Positions 33,628-42,080 of a stretch of DNA of 64,000 nt are shown in pieces (the first letter of the stretch is position 1; the number at the start of each line of letters is the position of its first letter). Made by a program: the position numbers and the translations under genes. The stretch comes from CAIQQQ01 sp037445025 (GTDB lineage: Bacteria > Pseudomonadota > Alphaproteobacteria > Acetobacterales > Acetobacteraceae). The notes below the pieces were generated by a model. The model made no database searches. It was not told the DNA's origin and saw only the letters and a program-made list of their open reading frames with translations. Location of the stretch: NCBI GenBank assembly GCA_037445025.1, contig JBBILI010000026.1:10888-74887 (forward strand), given 5' to 3'.

Positions 33628-33728
33628 TATCAAAGGCCTTGATCGATGACTCTTCCATCGATCAAGGCCGTTGGTATCGCGCGCCGGGTTGGCCGGCGGC
33701 GGCGCACCAAACCATGACCGTTGGTATG
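33626..33728. repeat. MITE-like palindromic element, copy 2
   Basis: Fills the whole gap between the convergent kinase-like and GH5 genes. Arms GGCCTTGATCGATG and complement surround ACTCTTC; the outer left arm is degenerate (GATATCAAA instead of GATACCAAC). The spacer is like the other copies, and only the right half of palindrome 2 (ATGACCGTTGGTATG) remains. It probably ends transcription in both directions. Confidence 0.85.
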
Positions 33729-33729
33729 A

Positions 33730-36105
33730 CTACCCAAGCGTCAAAACATGTGCGAGCACGCTGGTTCCAGCACTCGCCTCGCTCGCCTGGAACCCGAACA
33801 CCGCAGACGCGCCGGCGCCCAGCGTGCCGTTGTATGGGGCGTTGTCCACCACATAGACATTGCCGACATGTGAGGCGATGACCCCGCTCCAGAGATTGCT
33901 GATCTGCGCCGTGGTGTCGAGCTCGACCGACCAAGCGCTGAACGGTCCGGTGCCGCCGGCCGCCACGGTGACGTTGGCGGTAAGACCGCTGCCCCAATCG
34001 GAGGTGACGGCGACAGTGGCTGTGCCATCCGGCGTGGTGGTGCCGACCGGCGTGGTGGTGCCGACCGGCGCCGGGGTGGGTGTCGGGGCCGGTGTGGGGG
34101 ATGGCGTTGGAGCCGGCGTCGGAGCTGGCGTGGGCGTTGGAGCTGGTGTCGGCGCCGGCGTGGGCGTTGGGGCGGGTGTCGAGGTGGTCGATACGATGGT
34201 GGCACTGGCGCTCAGCGATGCCAGCGTGGCGCCGGTCGGGTCGGTGAAATCCAGATAGAACAACGAACTCGCCGACTCATTGGCAGGGTGGAGCAGTTTG
34301 ACATCCACCTCCGCTGAGGTCGCCCCCGCAGCGATGGTCAGTGTTTCCGACAGCGCCACGTAATCCACGCCTGCCACCGCCGAACCGTCCACCGTCTGCA
34401 CCTGCACGGTGACCGGGGTGCTGGACGCCGCACTCAGTGTCAGCGTGAACACCGCGTCGGTCGGCCCGCTGGTGCCGCCGGGGTTCCAGAACGCCGGGGT
34501 GATGGCGGCGATCTTGGTGGTGTTCACCGTCGACCAGTCATCCTCCAGAATGCCGCCGGTGTCGCTGGAGTTAGGGTTCCACGACCAGTAGCCCCAGCTG
34601 TAGCCCTGCCCGCCCGCATTAGCGCCGGTGGCGGTGCCGGACATGGCGGGGCTGTTGAGATAGTTGATCAGTGTGGTCATCCAGGTCTGGTCGCTGGTGG
34701 TCTGCAGCGCCGATCCGAACTCCCCGATCCACACCGGGGCGATGTTCTGCTGCTCGATATAGCCCCAATCCTGCGTCCAGATCGCAGCCAGATTTGCGGG
34801 ATAGTTGGACGCGTTGAAGTAGTTCTCGCCGGTCACGGAATACGGATAGTCGTGCGCGGAATAGACGAGCTTGTTGGAAACGCTCAGCACGATCGGGTCG
34901 GTGGCCACGCCGGTGAGGTTCTCGCCCCATGGTGTGGAAACGCCATTGGCGTTCTGCACGCCTTCCACAATGACCAGCAGATTCGGGTTGACGGCCTGGA
35001 TGGCATCGCCGGCGGTGGTGGCCGCCTGCGCCCAGTCGGTCGACCCGCCGCCGCCCCAGGTGGCGCTGTTGTGGGGCTCGTTGAACAGGTCCGCACCGAT
35101 GACGGTGCTGTTGCCGGCGTAGTGCTGGGCCAGCGACACCCAATCATTGCTCCAGGCCTGCTGGGTGTAGTTGCTGTCGTACCAGAGCCCGTTCTCGCTG
35201 GAACCGTCGCCGGCGGTGTTGCGGTGGTCGTCCAGGATGATCTTGATGCCGATCTGGCCGGCATAGGCCACGATCTTGTCCATCACCTGCTGCGGATCGA
35301 GCCCGGCAAGATCGGGGTTGAGGCTGTAGTTGATGCCCTGCGGCTGGCTGCCGGCGTTGAACATCTGGTCACAGAATGGCAGCCGGATGGCGTTGAAGCC
35401 CAGGCTGACCATCTGGTTCATCATGGTCTGGTAGCTCTCGGCCCACAGTCCGCCCGGCACCATGGACGGCGATTCGAAACCGAACCAGTTGACCGCGTTG
35501 ATCCGCACATCGACACCCTGGGCGTCCACGATCTGGTTGCCGCTGGTCGAGAAATAGCCGGATGGCAACAGATAGCTGCTGCCGGCCGGCGTGAAGCTCT
35601 GGCTGCCGCCGGTGTCCACCGTGACGTTGCTGGACGACAGGGTGGGCGCCGGTGTCGGCGAGGGCGACACAGTGGGAGAAGGCGTGGGGGCAGGCGTGGG
35701 CGCGGCGGTCGGTGCCGGTGTGGGCGAAGGCGTCGGGCTGGATGTGGGCGACGGCGTGGGTGCGCTGCCGGCGGCAAGCGTATCACCGTTGAGCACGAAA
35801 CCGCCGGGCAGCGCGTCATTGCTGCCGGTGGCTATGAAGCCGGGCGTGATCGCCGTGGTGCCTAGCGTGCTGTCCCAGGCGACACCGGTCAGGGTATAGA
35901 CATCGCCAATGTGGCTTTCGATGGTCGCACCCCAGATCTGGGTGATGTCCTCACCAAGCGTGAAGCTCAGCGTCCAGTCACCGGTGGTGGCGGCCGTGGC
36001 CGAAAGGCTCAGATCGCCCTGGAAGCCGCTGCCCCAGTCGTTGGAATCGACAAGGCTGACAGCGTAGAGCGAATCCGATGCGCTGGTCTTGGAAGAGGTG
36101 GCCAA
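33730..36105 (-). CDS. Multidomain GH5 endoglucanase with two CBM2-like domains and Calx-beta
   Basis: A 791-residue cellulase-type protein: CBM2-like domain (~10-108), Pro/Thr linker, GH5 catalytic domain (~165-540), Calx-beta-like domain (~545-635), a second Pro/Thr linker and a C-terminal CBM2-like domain (~690-790). GH5 acid/base is E343 in LFNEPHN; nucleophile is E462 in WIGEFGS. Start is TTG at 36105, set by AAGGA eight bases upstream and an in-frame stop two codons before; no ATG start is possible nearby. No Sec or Tat signal follows (MATSSKTSASDSLYAVSLVD), which is odd for an extracellular enzyme and may imply type I or other export. Confidence 0.87.
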   Translation of the reverse strand: MATSSKTSASDSLYAVSLVDSNDWGSGFQGDLSLSATAATTGDWTLSFTLGEDITQIWGATIESHIGDVYTLTGVAWDSTLGTTAITPGFIATGSNDALPGGFVLNGDTLAAGSAPTPSPTSSPTPSPTPAPTAAPTPAPTPSPTVSPSPTPAPTLSSSNVTVDTGGSQSFTPAGSSYLLPSGYFSTSGNQIVDAQGVDVRINAVNWFGFESPSMVPGGLWAESYQTMMNQMVSLGFNAIRLPFCDQMFNAGSQPQGINYSLNPDLAGLDPQQVMDKIVAYAGQIGIKIILDDHRNTAGDGSSENGLWYDSNYTQQAWSNDWVSLAQHYAGNSTVIGADLFNEPHNSATWGGGGSTDWAQAATTAGDAIQAVNPNLLVIVEGVQNANGVSTPWGENLTGVATDPIVLSVSNKLVYSAHDYPYSVTGENYFNASNYPANLAAIWTQDWGYIEQQNIAPVWIGEFGSALQTTSDQTWMTTLINYLNSPAMSGTATGANAGGQGYSWGYWSWNPNSSDTGGILEDDWSTVNTTKIAAITPAFWNPGGTSGPTDAVFTLTLSAASSTPVTVQVQTVDGSAVAGVDYVALSETLTIAAGATSAEVDVKLLHPANESASSLFYLDFTDPTGATLASLSASATIVSTTSTPAPTPTPAPTPAPTPTPAPTPAPTPSPTPAPTPTPAPVGTTTPVGTTTPDGTATVAVTSDWGSGLTANVTVAAGGTGPFSAWSVELDTTAQISNLWSGVIASHVGNVYVVDNAPYNGTLGAGASAVFGFQASEASAGTSVLAHVLTLG

Positions 36106-36227
36106 TGATTAGGTCCTTGTCTGGGTAGCACGAGGGCTTGCCTGTGGTTACCTTTGACCGATCTCTCCAAGCAACGGACATATAATGTTCTGCAAAAAGT
36201 TCAATTAATTGGAGTTTAAGTTAAGCT

Positions 36228-36262
36228 AAATTTGAGAAATTTTGTTTTCTCAAAATTTTCTA
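36228..36262 (-). terminator. AT-rich stem-loop after the VTT gene
   Basis: Minus strand: TTTTGAGAAA, a short loop, then TTTCTCAAATTT, directly after the VTT-protein stop. The surrounding 36106-36262 is strikingly AT-rich for this genome and otherwise empty apart from a TATAAT-like patch at 36181 that may serve the GH5 gene. Confidence 0.6.
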
Positions 36263-36943
36263 TTAATGCTTGGCCTGCCGCCTCCAATATCGAAAGATCC
36301 ATCCGGCGACCAGCGGCATGGCCGCCAGCAGCGCCAGCGACCCAGCCAGCGGGCCGGACAGCACGTCACCCAGGCTGGTCAGCTGCCCGAGCCCGGTGCC
36401 GGCATGCACATACAGAATCGTGGCTGGCGACATGCCCAGCAGACTGACCAGCAGAAACCGACCGGGGGGAAAGCCGGTCAGCCCGAACAGCAGGTTCACC
36501 AGCGTATACGGCACCGCCGGCATCAGCCGCAGCGACAGCAGGTAGATCCAGCCTTCGCGCGCCAGACCCGCCTCCACCTCGTGAAACCTGCGCCCGAACC
36601 GGCGACGCACCAGGCCCCGCAGCAGCCAGCGGCTTGCCAGCATGGCCAGCGTCGAGCCGGTGGCGGCGGAAAGCCCGACCAGAACGGTGCCGAGCCAGGG
36701 GCCGAACACAGCGCCGCCAGCCAGCGCCAGCACGACATTGACCGGCAGCAAAAGACTGGCCGCGACGATATAGCAGAGCAGGAACACCAGCCCGGCCGCC
36801 CAGGGATGGGCCATGCGCCAGGTGATCAGCAGGCCAAGACGCTGTTGCAGCGCCGCCAGCGAGACAAAGCCGGACGCCAGACCGGCCGCGGCCACCACGA
36901 CACACACGAACGCCCCGAGCGCCAGCCAGCGGGCACGGCTCAT
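36263..36943 (-). CDS. TVP38/TMEM64 (VTT/DedA-type) membrane protein
   Basis: A 226-residue inner-membrane protein of the VTT superfamily. The re-entrant segment LLLPVNVVLALAGGAVFGPW, then GTVLVGLSAATGSTLAMLASRW, and the second half RLMPAVPYTLVNLLFGLTGF are the family signature. DedA-type proteins are implicated in undecaprenyl-phosphate or phospholipid flipping; this subgroup's substrate is unknown. It starts 16 bases past the stop of the nitrile hydratase-alpha-like gene and may be cotranscribed with it. Confidence 0.88.
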   Translation of the reverse strand: MSRARWLALGAFVCVVVAAAGLASGFVSLAALQQRLGLLITWRMAHPWAAGLVFLLCYIVAASLLLPVNVVLALAGGAVFGPWLGTVLVGLSAATGSTLAMLASRWLLRGLVRRRFGRRFHEVEAGLAREGWIYLLSLRLMPAVPYTLVNLLFGLTGFPPGRFLLVSLLGMSPATILYVHAGTGLGQLTSLGDVLSGPLAGSLALLAAMPLVAGWIFRYWRRQAKH

Positions 36944-36959
36944 GCCGCCATGGCCTGCC

Positions 36960-37544
36960 TCAGGCGGACGGGATGGTCACCCCGATCATGTCGCCCTCGC
37001 GGACGATGCCGGCCAGCCGCGCCGCATCCCAGCCCTCGGTGCCGGCGGGGCGCAACGGCAGCACCATCCACCGGTAATCCGCCGTGCTGTCGACCACGCG
37101 CAGCTTCACCGCCGCCGGCAGCACCGTGCCCCATTCCGCAAGCAGGCCCCGCGGATCGCGCACCGCGCGGGCGCGATAGGCGGCGGATTTGAACCAGAAC
37201 GGCGGATAACCCAGCACCGCGCGGGGATAGCAGCTGCACAGGGTGCAGACGACGAGGTGATGAGTCTCCGGCGTGTCCTCCAGCACCCCCAGCGGCGGCA
37301 GGCCGCGCATGGGGATGTCCATCGCCTCGGCGGCCTTGGTGCCGTCCTGCAGCATCAGGGCGCGATAATCCGGATCGGTCCAGGCGCGCGCCACCATGCG
37401 TGCGCCCTGGGCGGGACTCGCGGCATCGGTGCTGGCGATCCGCGCCGTGATCTCCTCCTGCGTGGCGATCGCCTTCTCCGCGAGCAGGCGCCGCACTGCG
37501 GCCAGCAGGCGGTCGCTGTCGGTCTGCAGCAGGGACGTGTCCAT
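36960..37544 (-). CDS. Nitrile hydratase alpha / thiocyanate hydrolase gamma-like subunit
   Basis: A 194-residue catalytic subunit. The metal site is C100-T-L-C103-S-C105 in VVCTLCSCYPR, whose Thr marks the cobalt type; in the family C103 and C105 are oxidised after translation. YRARAVRDPRGLLAEWG matches the alpha subunit after the metal site. It is encoded after two small genes corresponding to the two halves of the beta subunit, with TGATG coupling. That split is the arrangement of thiocyanate hydrolase (scnB-scnA-scnC), so nitrile and thiocyanate are both possible substrates. Confidence 0.85.
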   Translation of the reverse strand: MDTSLLQTDSDRLLAAVRRLLAEKAIATQEEITARIASTDAASPAQGARMVARAWTDPDYRALMLQDGTKAAEAMDIPMRGLPPLGVLEDTPETHHLVVCTLCSCYPRAVLGYPPFWFKSAAYRARAVRDPRGLLAEWGTVLPAAVKLRVVDSTADYRWMVLPLRPAGTEGWDAARLAGIVREGDMIGVTIPSA

Positions 37545-37822
37545 CAGACGTGCTCCAGCCAGGGTTCGAACAGTTCCACCACCACCGCATCGCCGCCCGT
37601 GCCTTCGCCCCACAGCGAAGGCTGGTCGAAGCGCACGTGATACAGGCTCAGCTCGGCGGCCGGGCGGGCGAAGGCGAGATCCTCGGGGTTGCGGAACCGG
37701 CCGAGATGGCGCTCCACCACGCCTTCGCGGCCGCGCAGATAATGCGGCGTGCGGATGTGGCAGGGGCCGCGCTGCTCCGGCCAGTCCAGCTTCACGCGCA
37801 CCTTTGTCCCGGGGGCGAGCAT
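37544..37822 (-). CDS. Nitrile hydratase beta subunit, C-terminal (SH3-like) half / ScnA-like
   Basis: A 92-residue protein matching the SH3-like C-terminal domain of nitrile hydratase beta: PGTKVRVKLDWPEQRGPCHI, RTPHYLRGREGVVERHLGRF and LYHVRFDQPSLWGEG. ATG at 37822 lies within the stop of the preceding gene (TGATG); a GTG three bases upstream is possible. It would contact the alpha subunit near the metal. Some family members instead act as metallochaperone activators, but the pairing with a separate N-terminal half argues for a structural subunit. Confidence 0.82.
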   Translation of the reverse strand: MLAPGTKVRVKLDWPEQRGPCHIRTPHYLRGREGVVERHLGRFRNPEDLAFARPAAELSLYHVRFDQPSLWGEGTGGDAVVVELFEPWLEHV

Positions 37823-38130
37823 CACGCCTGCTCCAGGGCGGCACGCAGCTCGGCCTCGGTGATCACGCCGCGCAGCAGCAGGTTGTCGGTGATCGAGCGG
37901 ATCCAGCGCTGGTAGTAGCTGAGCCGGTGATACTCCGCCTCCGGAATGGCCTCGATGCCGCGGCGCAGTTCATCGACCGACATGACCTGCTTGGCGCCGA
38001 GGATGCCGCGGATGGCATCGACGGTCCTGTCGAATTCGGTTAGCGCATGGCTGTCAGTGTCGACGGCCTCGCACATGAACTTGCTAATGCCGCCCATGTC
38101 GTGATGAGCGCGGGGGGGAAGCGTTTCCAT
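37822..38130 (-). CDS. Nitrile hydratase beta subunit, N-terminal half / ScnB-like
   Basis: A 102-residue helical protein. PRAHHDMGGISKF resembles the beta-subunit opening (HDMGG), and YYQRWIRSITDNLLLRGVIT matches the helix seen in ScnB and NHase beta. It is first of the three-gene set. ATG at 38130 was chosen; the frame extends upstream into dispersed repeat copy B, which is not coding. Confidence 0.8.
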   Translation of the reverse strand: METLPPRAHHDMGGISKFMCEAVDTDSHALTEFDRTVDAIRGILGAKQVMSVDELRRGIEAIPEAEYHRLSYYQRWIRSITDNLLLRGVITEAELRAALEQA

Positions 38131-38176
38131 GACGGGATCATATCGGCGCCCGCCGGAAAAGCAAAGGGAAGCAAGA

Positions 38177-38290
38177 GGTTCTTTTTTGAGAAAAAGAACC
38201 AAAAAACCTTTGTCCGCTTCGCGGGCCTATCCGGACAATACGGACCCGACGAACGAACGTCTTTTGCTTCCTTTTCCTCAGAAAAGAAGC
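38177..38290. repeat. Dispersed hairpin-module repeat, copy B
   Basis: Left hairpin GGTTCTTTTTT/AAAAAGAACC, AAAAAACCTTTGTCC, a GC core with nested CCGGAC/GTCCG-type pairings, then GAACGTCTTTTGC and a right hairpin CTTCCTTTT/GAAAAGAAG. It lies in the 160-base gap between the FAD oxidoreductase stop and the hydratase operon start. Confidence 0.9.
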
Positions 38291-38297
38291 GTTTCCT

Positions 38298-39434
38298 TCA
38301 AATGACGTGTTCTGGTACCGCCAGTCCCAGCAAATCCGCGATGGACTCCTCCGCCAGCGCGAACGCCGTGCTGACCCCTGTGCCGGACGTAACCATGACC
38401 AGGCGCACCCCGGCCATCGGCGTTTCCATGAACGCGACATCGGGGCCGGAGGGATAGACACCCACCCAGCGCTCCACCACATCCGGCACCTCGATGGCCA
38501 GGGTGGCCGAAAGCTCGGAGAGGATCCGGTCATCAACGGCGCGGGGCTGGAACGGGTCCGGCGTGTCGGCGGTGTGGTGGCTGTCGCCCACCACCAGCGA
38601 GCCGTCGGCGCCCTGGACGGCGATGAGGTGGATGCCATCCTTCAGCCAGTCCGCCTGTTCTTCCTCCAGCCGGGCGCGCAGCCGGGGCAGCGACGCGGTG
38701 TTGGCGTAGCCGAGATACCTCACAAGGCCGAGATCGCTCATCACGGCGCCGGTCAGCGAGAAGCCGGGATCGGCCACCCGCAGCATGTGCAGCTTGCACA
38801 GGGTCACGCCGCGGCGCGCCATCACGTCGGGGAACAGCGAGGTCAGGTCGGTTCCGGGGCAGACGACGATATGGTCGGCGGTGATCTTGCCGGCGGGGGT
38901 TTCGATGCAGCCGGTCTCGACCGCCAGGGCTGCGGTGCGGGGCAGGAAGGTGACACCTTCGGCGGCGAGCCAGGCGGTGAGCTGGGCGATGGCGTAGCGG
39001 CTTTCCACGCGCAGCTCGTGCGGGCTGTGGAGCGCGCCGGCGAGATCCGGGCGAAACCCTTCGCCGGCCTCTTCGAGGTCGGTCCCGCGCAGGATGCGGC
39101 AGCCGGCGCCCATGGCCGAGGCCGCGAAATCCTCCAGCACGGCGAGTGCTTCCGGGCGGCGCGCGCAGACGAACAGGCCGCGGTGGTGAATCGCGATGCC
39201 CGCAGGGGCGGCGAGTTCGCCCCAGACGTCGCGGGAGCGCAGCGCGCGGCGCCAGGCGAGGCCTTCCTGCTGGCCGGTGACGGTGATGAGGCCAAAGTTG
39301 CGCAGAGAGGCGCCGACGGCCCGCGCATCGCGGTCGAGCACGGCGGTGCGCAGGCCGGCGCGCTGCGCCGCCAGCGCGTGTGCGAGGCCGACGATTCCGG
39401 CACCCACCACGAGGCACTCAAAATGCTGTGTCAT
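38298..39434 (-). CDS. FAD-dependent oxidoreductase, DAO family (TIGR03364-like)
   Basis: A 378-residue flavoprotein. The ADP-binding CLVVGAGIVGLAHALAAQ is at residue 7, followed by RAVGASLRNFGLITVTGQQ, HRGLFVCARRPEAL, and a C-terminal GPDVAFMETPMAGVRLVMV plus TGVSTAFALAEE. This pattern matches the TIGR03364 oxidoreductases, sometimes linked with phosphonate or amine catabolism. It likely oxidises an amino group, but no partner genes are adjacent, so the substrate is open. It is flanked on both sides by dispersed repeats B and C. Confidence 0.8.
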   Translation of the reverse strand: MTQHFECLVVGAGIVGLAHALAAQRAGLRTAVLDRDARAVGASLRNFGLITVTGQQEGLAWRRALRSRDVWGELAAPAGIAIHHRGLFVCARRPEALAVLEDFAASAMGAGCRILRGTDLEEAGEGFRPDLAGALHSPHELRVESRYAIAQLTAWLAAEGVTFLPRTAALAVETGCIETPAGKITADHIVVCPGTDLTSLFPDVMARRGVTLCKLHMLRVADPGFSLTGAVMSDLGLVRYLGYANTASLPRLRARLEEEQADWLKDGIHLIAVQGADGSLVVGDSHHTADTPDPFQPRAVDDRILSELSATLAIEVPDVVERWVGVYPSGPDVAFMETPMAGVRLVMVTSGTGVSTAFALAEESIADLLGLAVPEHVI

Positions 39435-39466
39435 GGCGTCTCTATGAAGGTGTTACGCCCCCCAGG

Positions 39467-39540
39467 CGAATGAAAGTTTTTTGGTTCTTTTTTCAAAAAA
39501 GAACTTCTTTTTGAAAAAAGAAGCAAAAACTTTTCATTCG
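39467..39540. repeat. Dispersed hairpin-module repeat, compact copy C
   Basis: Here the two hairpins lie side by side: GTTCTTTTTT/AAAAAAGAAC, immediately followed by CTTCTTTTT/AAAAAAGAAG. The ends CGAATGAAAG and CTTTTCATTCG are inverted, making the whole 74 bases one imperfect palindrome. It ends at the stop of the M20 peptidase gene and starts before the FAD oxidoreductase ATG, so it may end transcripts of the upstream gene. Confidence 0.9.
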
Positions 39541-40914
39541 TTAGGCTTCGCCGAGGTCCCACCACAATCCGGCGTAGGCGAGGAGGCCTTCGCGGGCGGC
39601 GGGGATGAGGAAGTGCTCATTCGGGCCGTGCTGCTTGCAGCCGTTGTAGCTCAAGGGAATCCATACCAGGGGTACGCCGAGGTGGTCGACGAAGATGTCG
39701 CCGGGCAGGCCGCCGCCGCCGTTGGGCACGATCTGCACGTGCTTGCCAAGGGTATGCTGCATGCTTTCGCGGGTGCGGGTGATCCAGGGATTGGACGGGT
39801 CGGTGCGGCTGGCGGCCATCCCGCCGCCCGAATTTTCGATCTGCACCTCCGGGAAGCCCTGCGCATCGAGGTGCCGGCGCAGGGCCGGAAGAAAATTCTC
39901 GTGGTCGCTGTCCACCGTGTAGCGGATCTGGCAGCGCGCCCGGGCGTCCGGTGCGACGGCGTTGACCGGCGCCTCCGGCCGGCCGGAGATCATGGCCAGC
40001 ACGATGAAGCTGGCCCAGGCGTAAACCTTCTCGGCGGACGAAAGACCGGGCTCGCCCCATTCGGGATTCACCTCGGCTGATTCCTCGCTCTGCATCTCGC
40101 AGCCGGCCAGCACCGCGCGCACCGAGTTGGGAATGCCGGATTGCGGCACCCATTCGCGCACCAGGATCTTGCCGTGCCGGTCCGCGATCGAGGCGATGGC
40201 GTGGGACAGCACGATGGCGGGGTCGATGGTCATGCCACCCCAGTTGCCGCTGTGCACGCCGCCGGGGCGCACCTTCAGCACCAGGTCGAACTGCACCGAG
40301 CCGCGGGTGCCGGAAAAGATGGTCGGCGTGGTCGGCGTCATGCGCGGGCCATCGCTGGCGATCAGCGCGTCGGCGGCGAGCAGTTCGGTATTGGCGGCCA
40401 CGAAGGCCTTGAGCCCCGGCGAGCCACGCTCCTCGCTCATCTCCAGGATCATCTTGATGTTGAAGCCCAGACTGCCGCGTTCGGCCAGCACCAGCTCCAG
40501 CGCGGTCAGCACCGTCATGTGCTGGCCCTTGTTGTCGGCGGTGCCGCGGCCGTACCAGCGTTCGTTCTGTTCGGTGAGCGTCCAGGGGCTCAGCCCGGCA
40601 TCCCACTGGTCATCGAGGCCGCGCACCGTGTCGCCATGGCCATAGGTGAGGATGGTGGGCAGCGCCGGGTCCTCGATGCGGATGCCGGTGAGGATCGGGC
40701 CGAATCCGGGCACCGGGTTGGGATGGATCTCGACGGTGAAGCCGAGGCGTTCGAGCCATGGCTGGATGGCGGCGCCGAGGTAGCGATCGACGTCGGCCGC
40801 GTGGGCGGGGTCCTGCGAGGTGCTGGGAATGGCAACCAGTTCAGCAAGACGGTCGCGGAAGGCGCCGCTGTCGAAATGGGCGGCGGCGGCGGAGATCACG
40901 GTCTCGCGGGTCAT
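39541..40914 (-). CDS. M20-family metallopeptidase
   Basis: A 457-residue cytoplasmic di-zinc hydrolase. Metal ligands lie in YGHGDTVRGLDDQWD, GRGTADNKGQHM, EMSEERGSPGL (catalytic Glu) and the C-terminal HGPNEHFLIPA; lid domain around GVHSGNWGG. Family members cleave dipeptides or N-acyl/carbamoyl amino acids. ATG at 40914 overlaps the benE stop by four bases, making it the third gene of a ClC-BenE-M20 operon. Repeat copy C directly follows its stop. Confidence 0.9.
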   Translation of the reverse strand: MTRETVISAAAAHFDSGAFRDRLAELVAIPSTSQDPAHAADVDRYLGAAIQPWLERLGFTVEIHPNPVPGFGPILTGIRIEDPALPTILTYGHGDTVRGLDDQWDAGLSPWTLTEQNERWYGRGTADNKGQHMTVLTALELVLAERGSLGFNIKMILEMSEERGSPGLKAFVAANTELLAADALIASDGPRMTPTTPTIFSGTRGSVQFDLVLKVRPGGVHSGNWGGMTIDPAIVLSHAIASIADRHGKILVREWVPQSGIPNSVRAVLAGCEMQSEESAEVNPEWGEPGLSSAEKVYAWASFIVLAMISGRPEAPVNAVAPDARARCQIRYTVDSDHENFLPALRRHLDAQGFPEVQIENSGGGMAASRTDPSNPWITRTRESMQHTLGKHVQIVPNGGGGLPGDIFVDHLGVPLVWIPLSYNGCKQHGPNEHFLIPAAREGLLAYAGLWWDLGEA

Positions 40915-42080
40915 GCTGGTTTCCTCACGGTGAAGGCGAATTGGGCGGCGAGGCCGATCACCAGGCTCCAGAACGCGGCGCCGAGGCCGAACAGGCTCAT
41001 GCCGGAGGCGGAGCAGAGAAAGGTGATCAGCGCGGCATCCCGCTCGCGCGGGGCGGACAGCGCGGTGGTGAGGCCGCCGAGGATGGCGCCGAGGAAGGCG
41101 AGACCGGCGACGGCCGCGATCAGCTCCTTCGGCAGGCTTGCGAACAGGGCGGCCAGCGTGGCGCCGAAGAGGGCGATCAGCAGGTAGAACACGCCCATCG
41201 CCACCCCTGCCCGCCAGCGCTGGCGCGGATCCTCCTGCGCCTCGGGTCCCGCGATCAGGGCCGCGGTGATGGCGGCGAGGTTGATGCCGTGGCTGCCGAA
41301 CGGGGCCAGCAGCAGCGAGATGACGCCGATCAGGCTCACCGCCTGGCGGGCCGGCAGTTCGTAGCCGGCGGTGCGCAGCACGGTGAGCCCGGGCAGGTAC
41401 TGGCCGGTGATCGCCACCAGCGTCAGCGGCAGGGCGATGTTGATGGCCGCGAACAGGGAGAATTGCGGCCAGGTCAGCACCGGCATGGCAAGGGCCAGAT
41501 GCAGGCCGGAGAAATCCGTCTGGCCTCGCGCGAAGGACAGGGCCACGCCGACCAGCAGCACCCAGCTGATGGCAAAGCGCGGCACCAGGCGGCGGGCGAG
41601 CAGGTAGACCAGGATCATCACCCCCACCAGCAGCGGCGCCTGGCCGAGCGAGAGGAAGGTCTCCGCGCCGAAGCGGAACAGGATGCCGGCCAGCATGCCC
41701 GAGGCGACGCCGGCCGGCACCAGGCGCATCACCCGCTCGAACATCCCGCTCAGCGCCAGCAGCACGATGGCGGCCTGCGAGAGGATGAAGGCGCCGATGG
41801 CGTCGGGATAGGCCACACTCGGCAGCGAGACGACCAGCAGCGCCGCCCCAGGCGTCGACCAGGCGATCGAAACGGGCATGCGGGTGCTCAGGCTCAGCGT
41901 GATGCCCGAGACGCCGCAGCCCAGCGAGATCGCCCAGATCCAGGAGGACAGCTGCGCCGGCGACAGATGCGCGGCCGCCGCCGCCTGGAACACGATGACG
42001 ATCGAGCCGGAATAGCCGGCCAGGATCGCCACCATGGCAGCGATGATCGGTGTGATGGTCCAGCCGTCGGTCCGGTTCAT
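40911..42080 (-). CDS. BenE-family benzoate/H+ symporter-like transporter
   Basis: A 389-residue inner-membrane protein with about 12 hydrophobic helices. GYSGSIVIVFQAAAAAHL, GCGVSGITLSLSTRMPVSIAWSTPGAALL (quoted as STRMPVSIAWSTPGAALL) and PFGSHGINLAAITAAL are BenE hallmarks. BenE proteins import benzoate by proton symport; no benzoate-degradation genes are near, so a different organic acid is possible. Overlaps ClC upstream and the M20 gene downstream by four bases each. Confidence 0.88.
   Translation of the reverse strand: MNRTDGWTITPIIAAMVAILAGYSGSIVIVFQAAAAAHLSPAQLSSWIWAISLGCGVSGITLSLSTRMPVSIAWSTPGAALLVVSLPSVAYPDAIGAFILSQAAIVLLALSGMFERVMRLVPAGVASGMLAGILFRFGAETFLSLGQAPLLVGVMILVYLLARRLVPRFAISWVLLVGVALSFARGQTDFSGLHLALAMPVLTWPQFSLFAAINIALPLTLVAITGQYLPGLTVLRTAGYELPARQAVSLIGVISLLLAPFGSHGINLAAITAALIAGPEAQEDPRQRWRAGVAMGVFYLLIALFGATLAALFASLPKELIAAVAGLAFLGAILGGLTTALSAPRERDAALITFLCSASGMSLFGLGAAFWSLVIGLAAQFAFTVRKPA

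Noticed and set aside
34050..34190. Apparent minisatellite array
   Set aside because: These GC-rich tandem triplets and hexamers encode the Pro/Thr linkers of the GH5 protein; they are coding, not a separate element. The same applies to 35640-35770.
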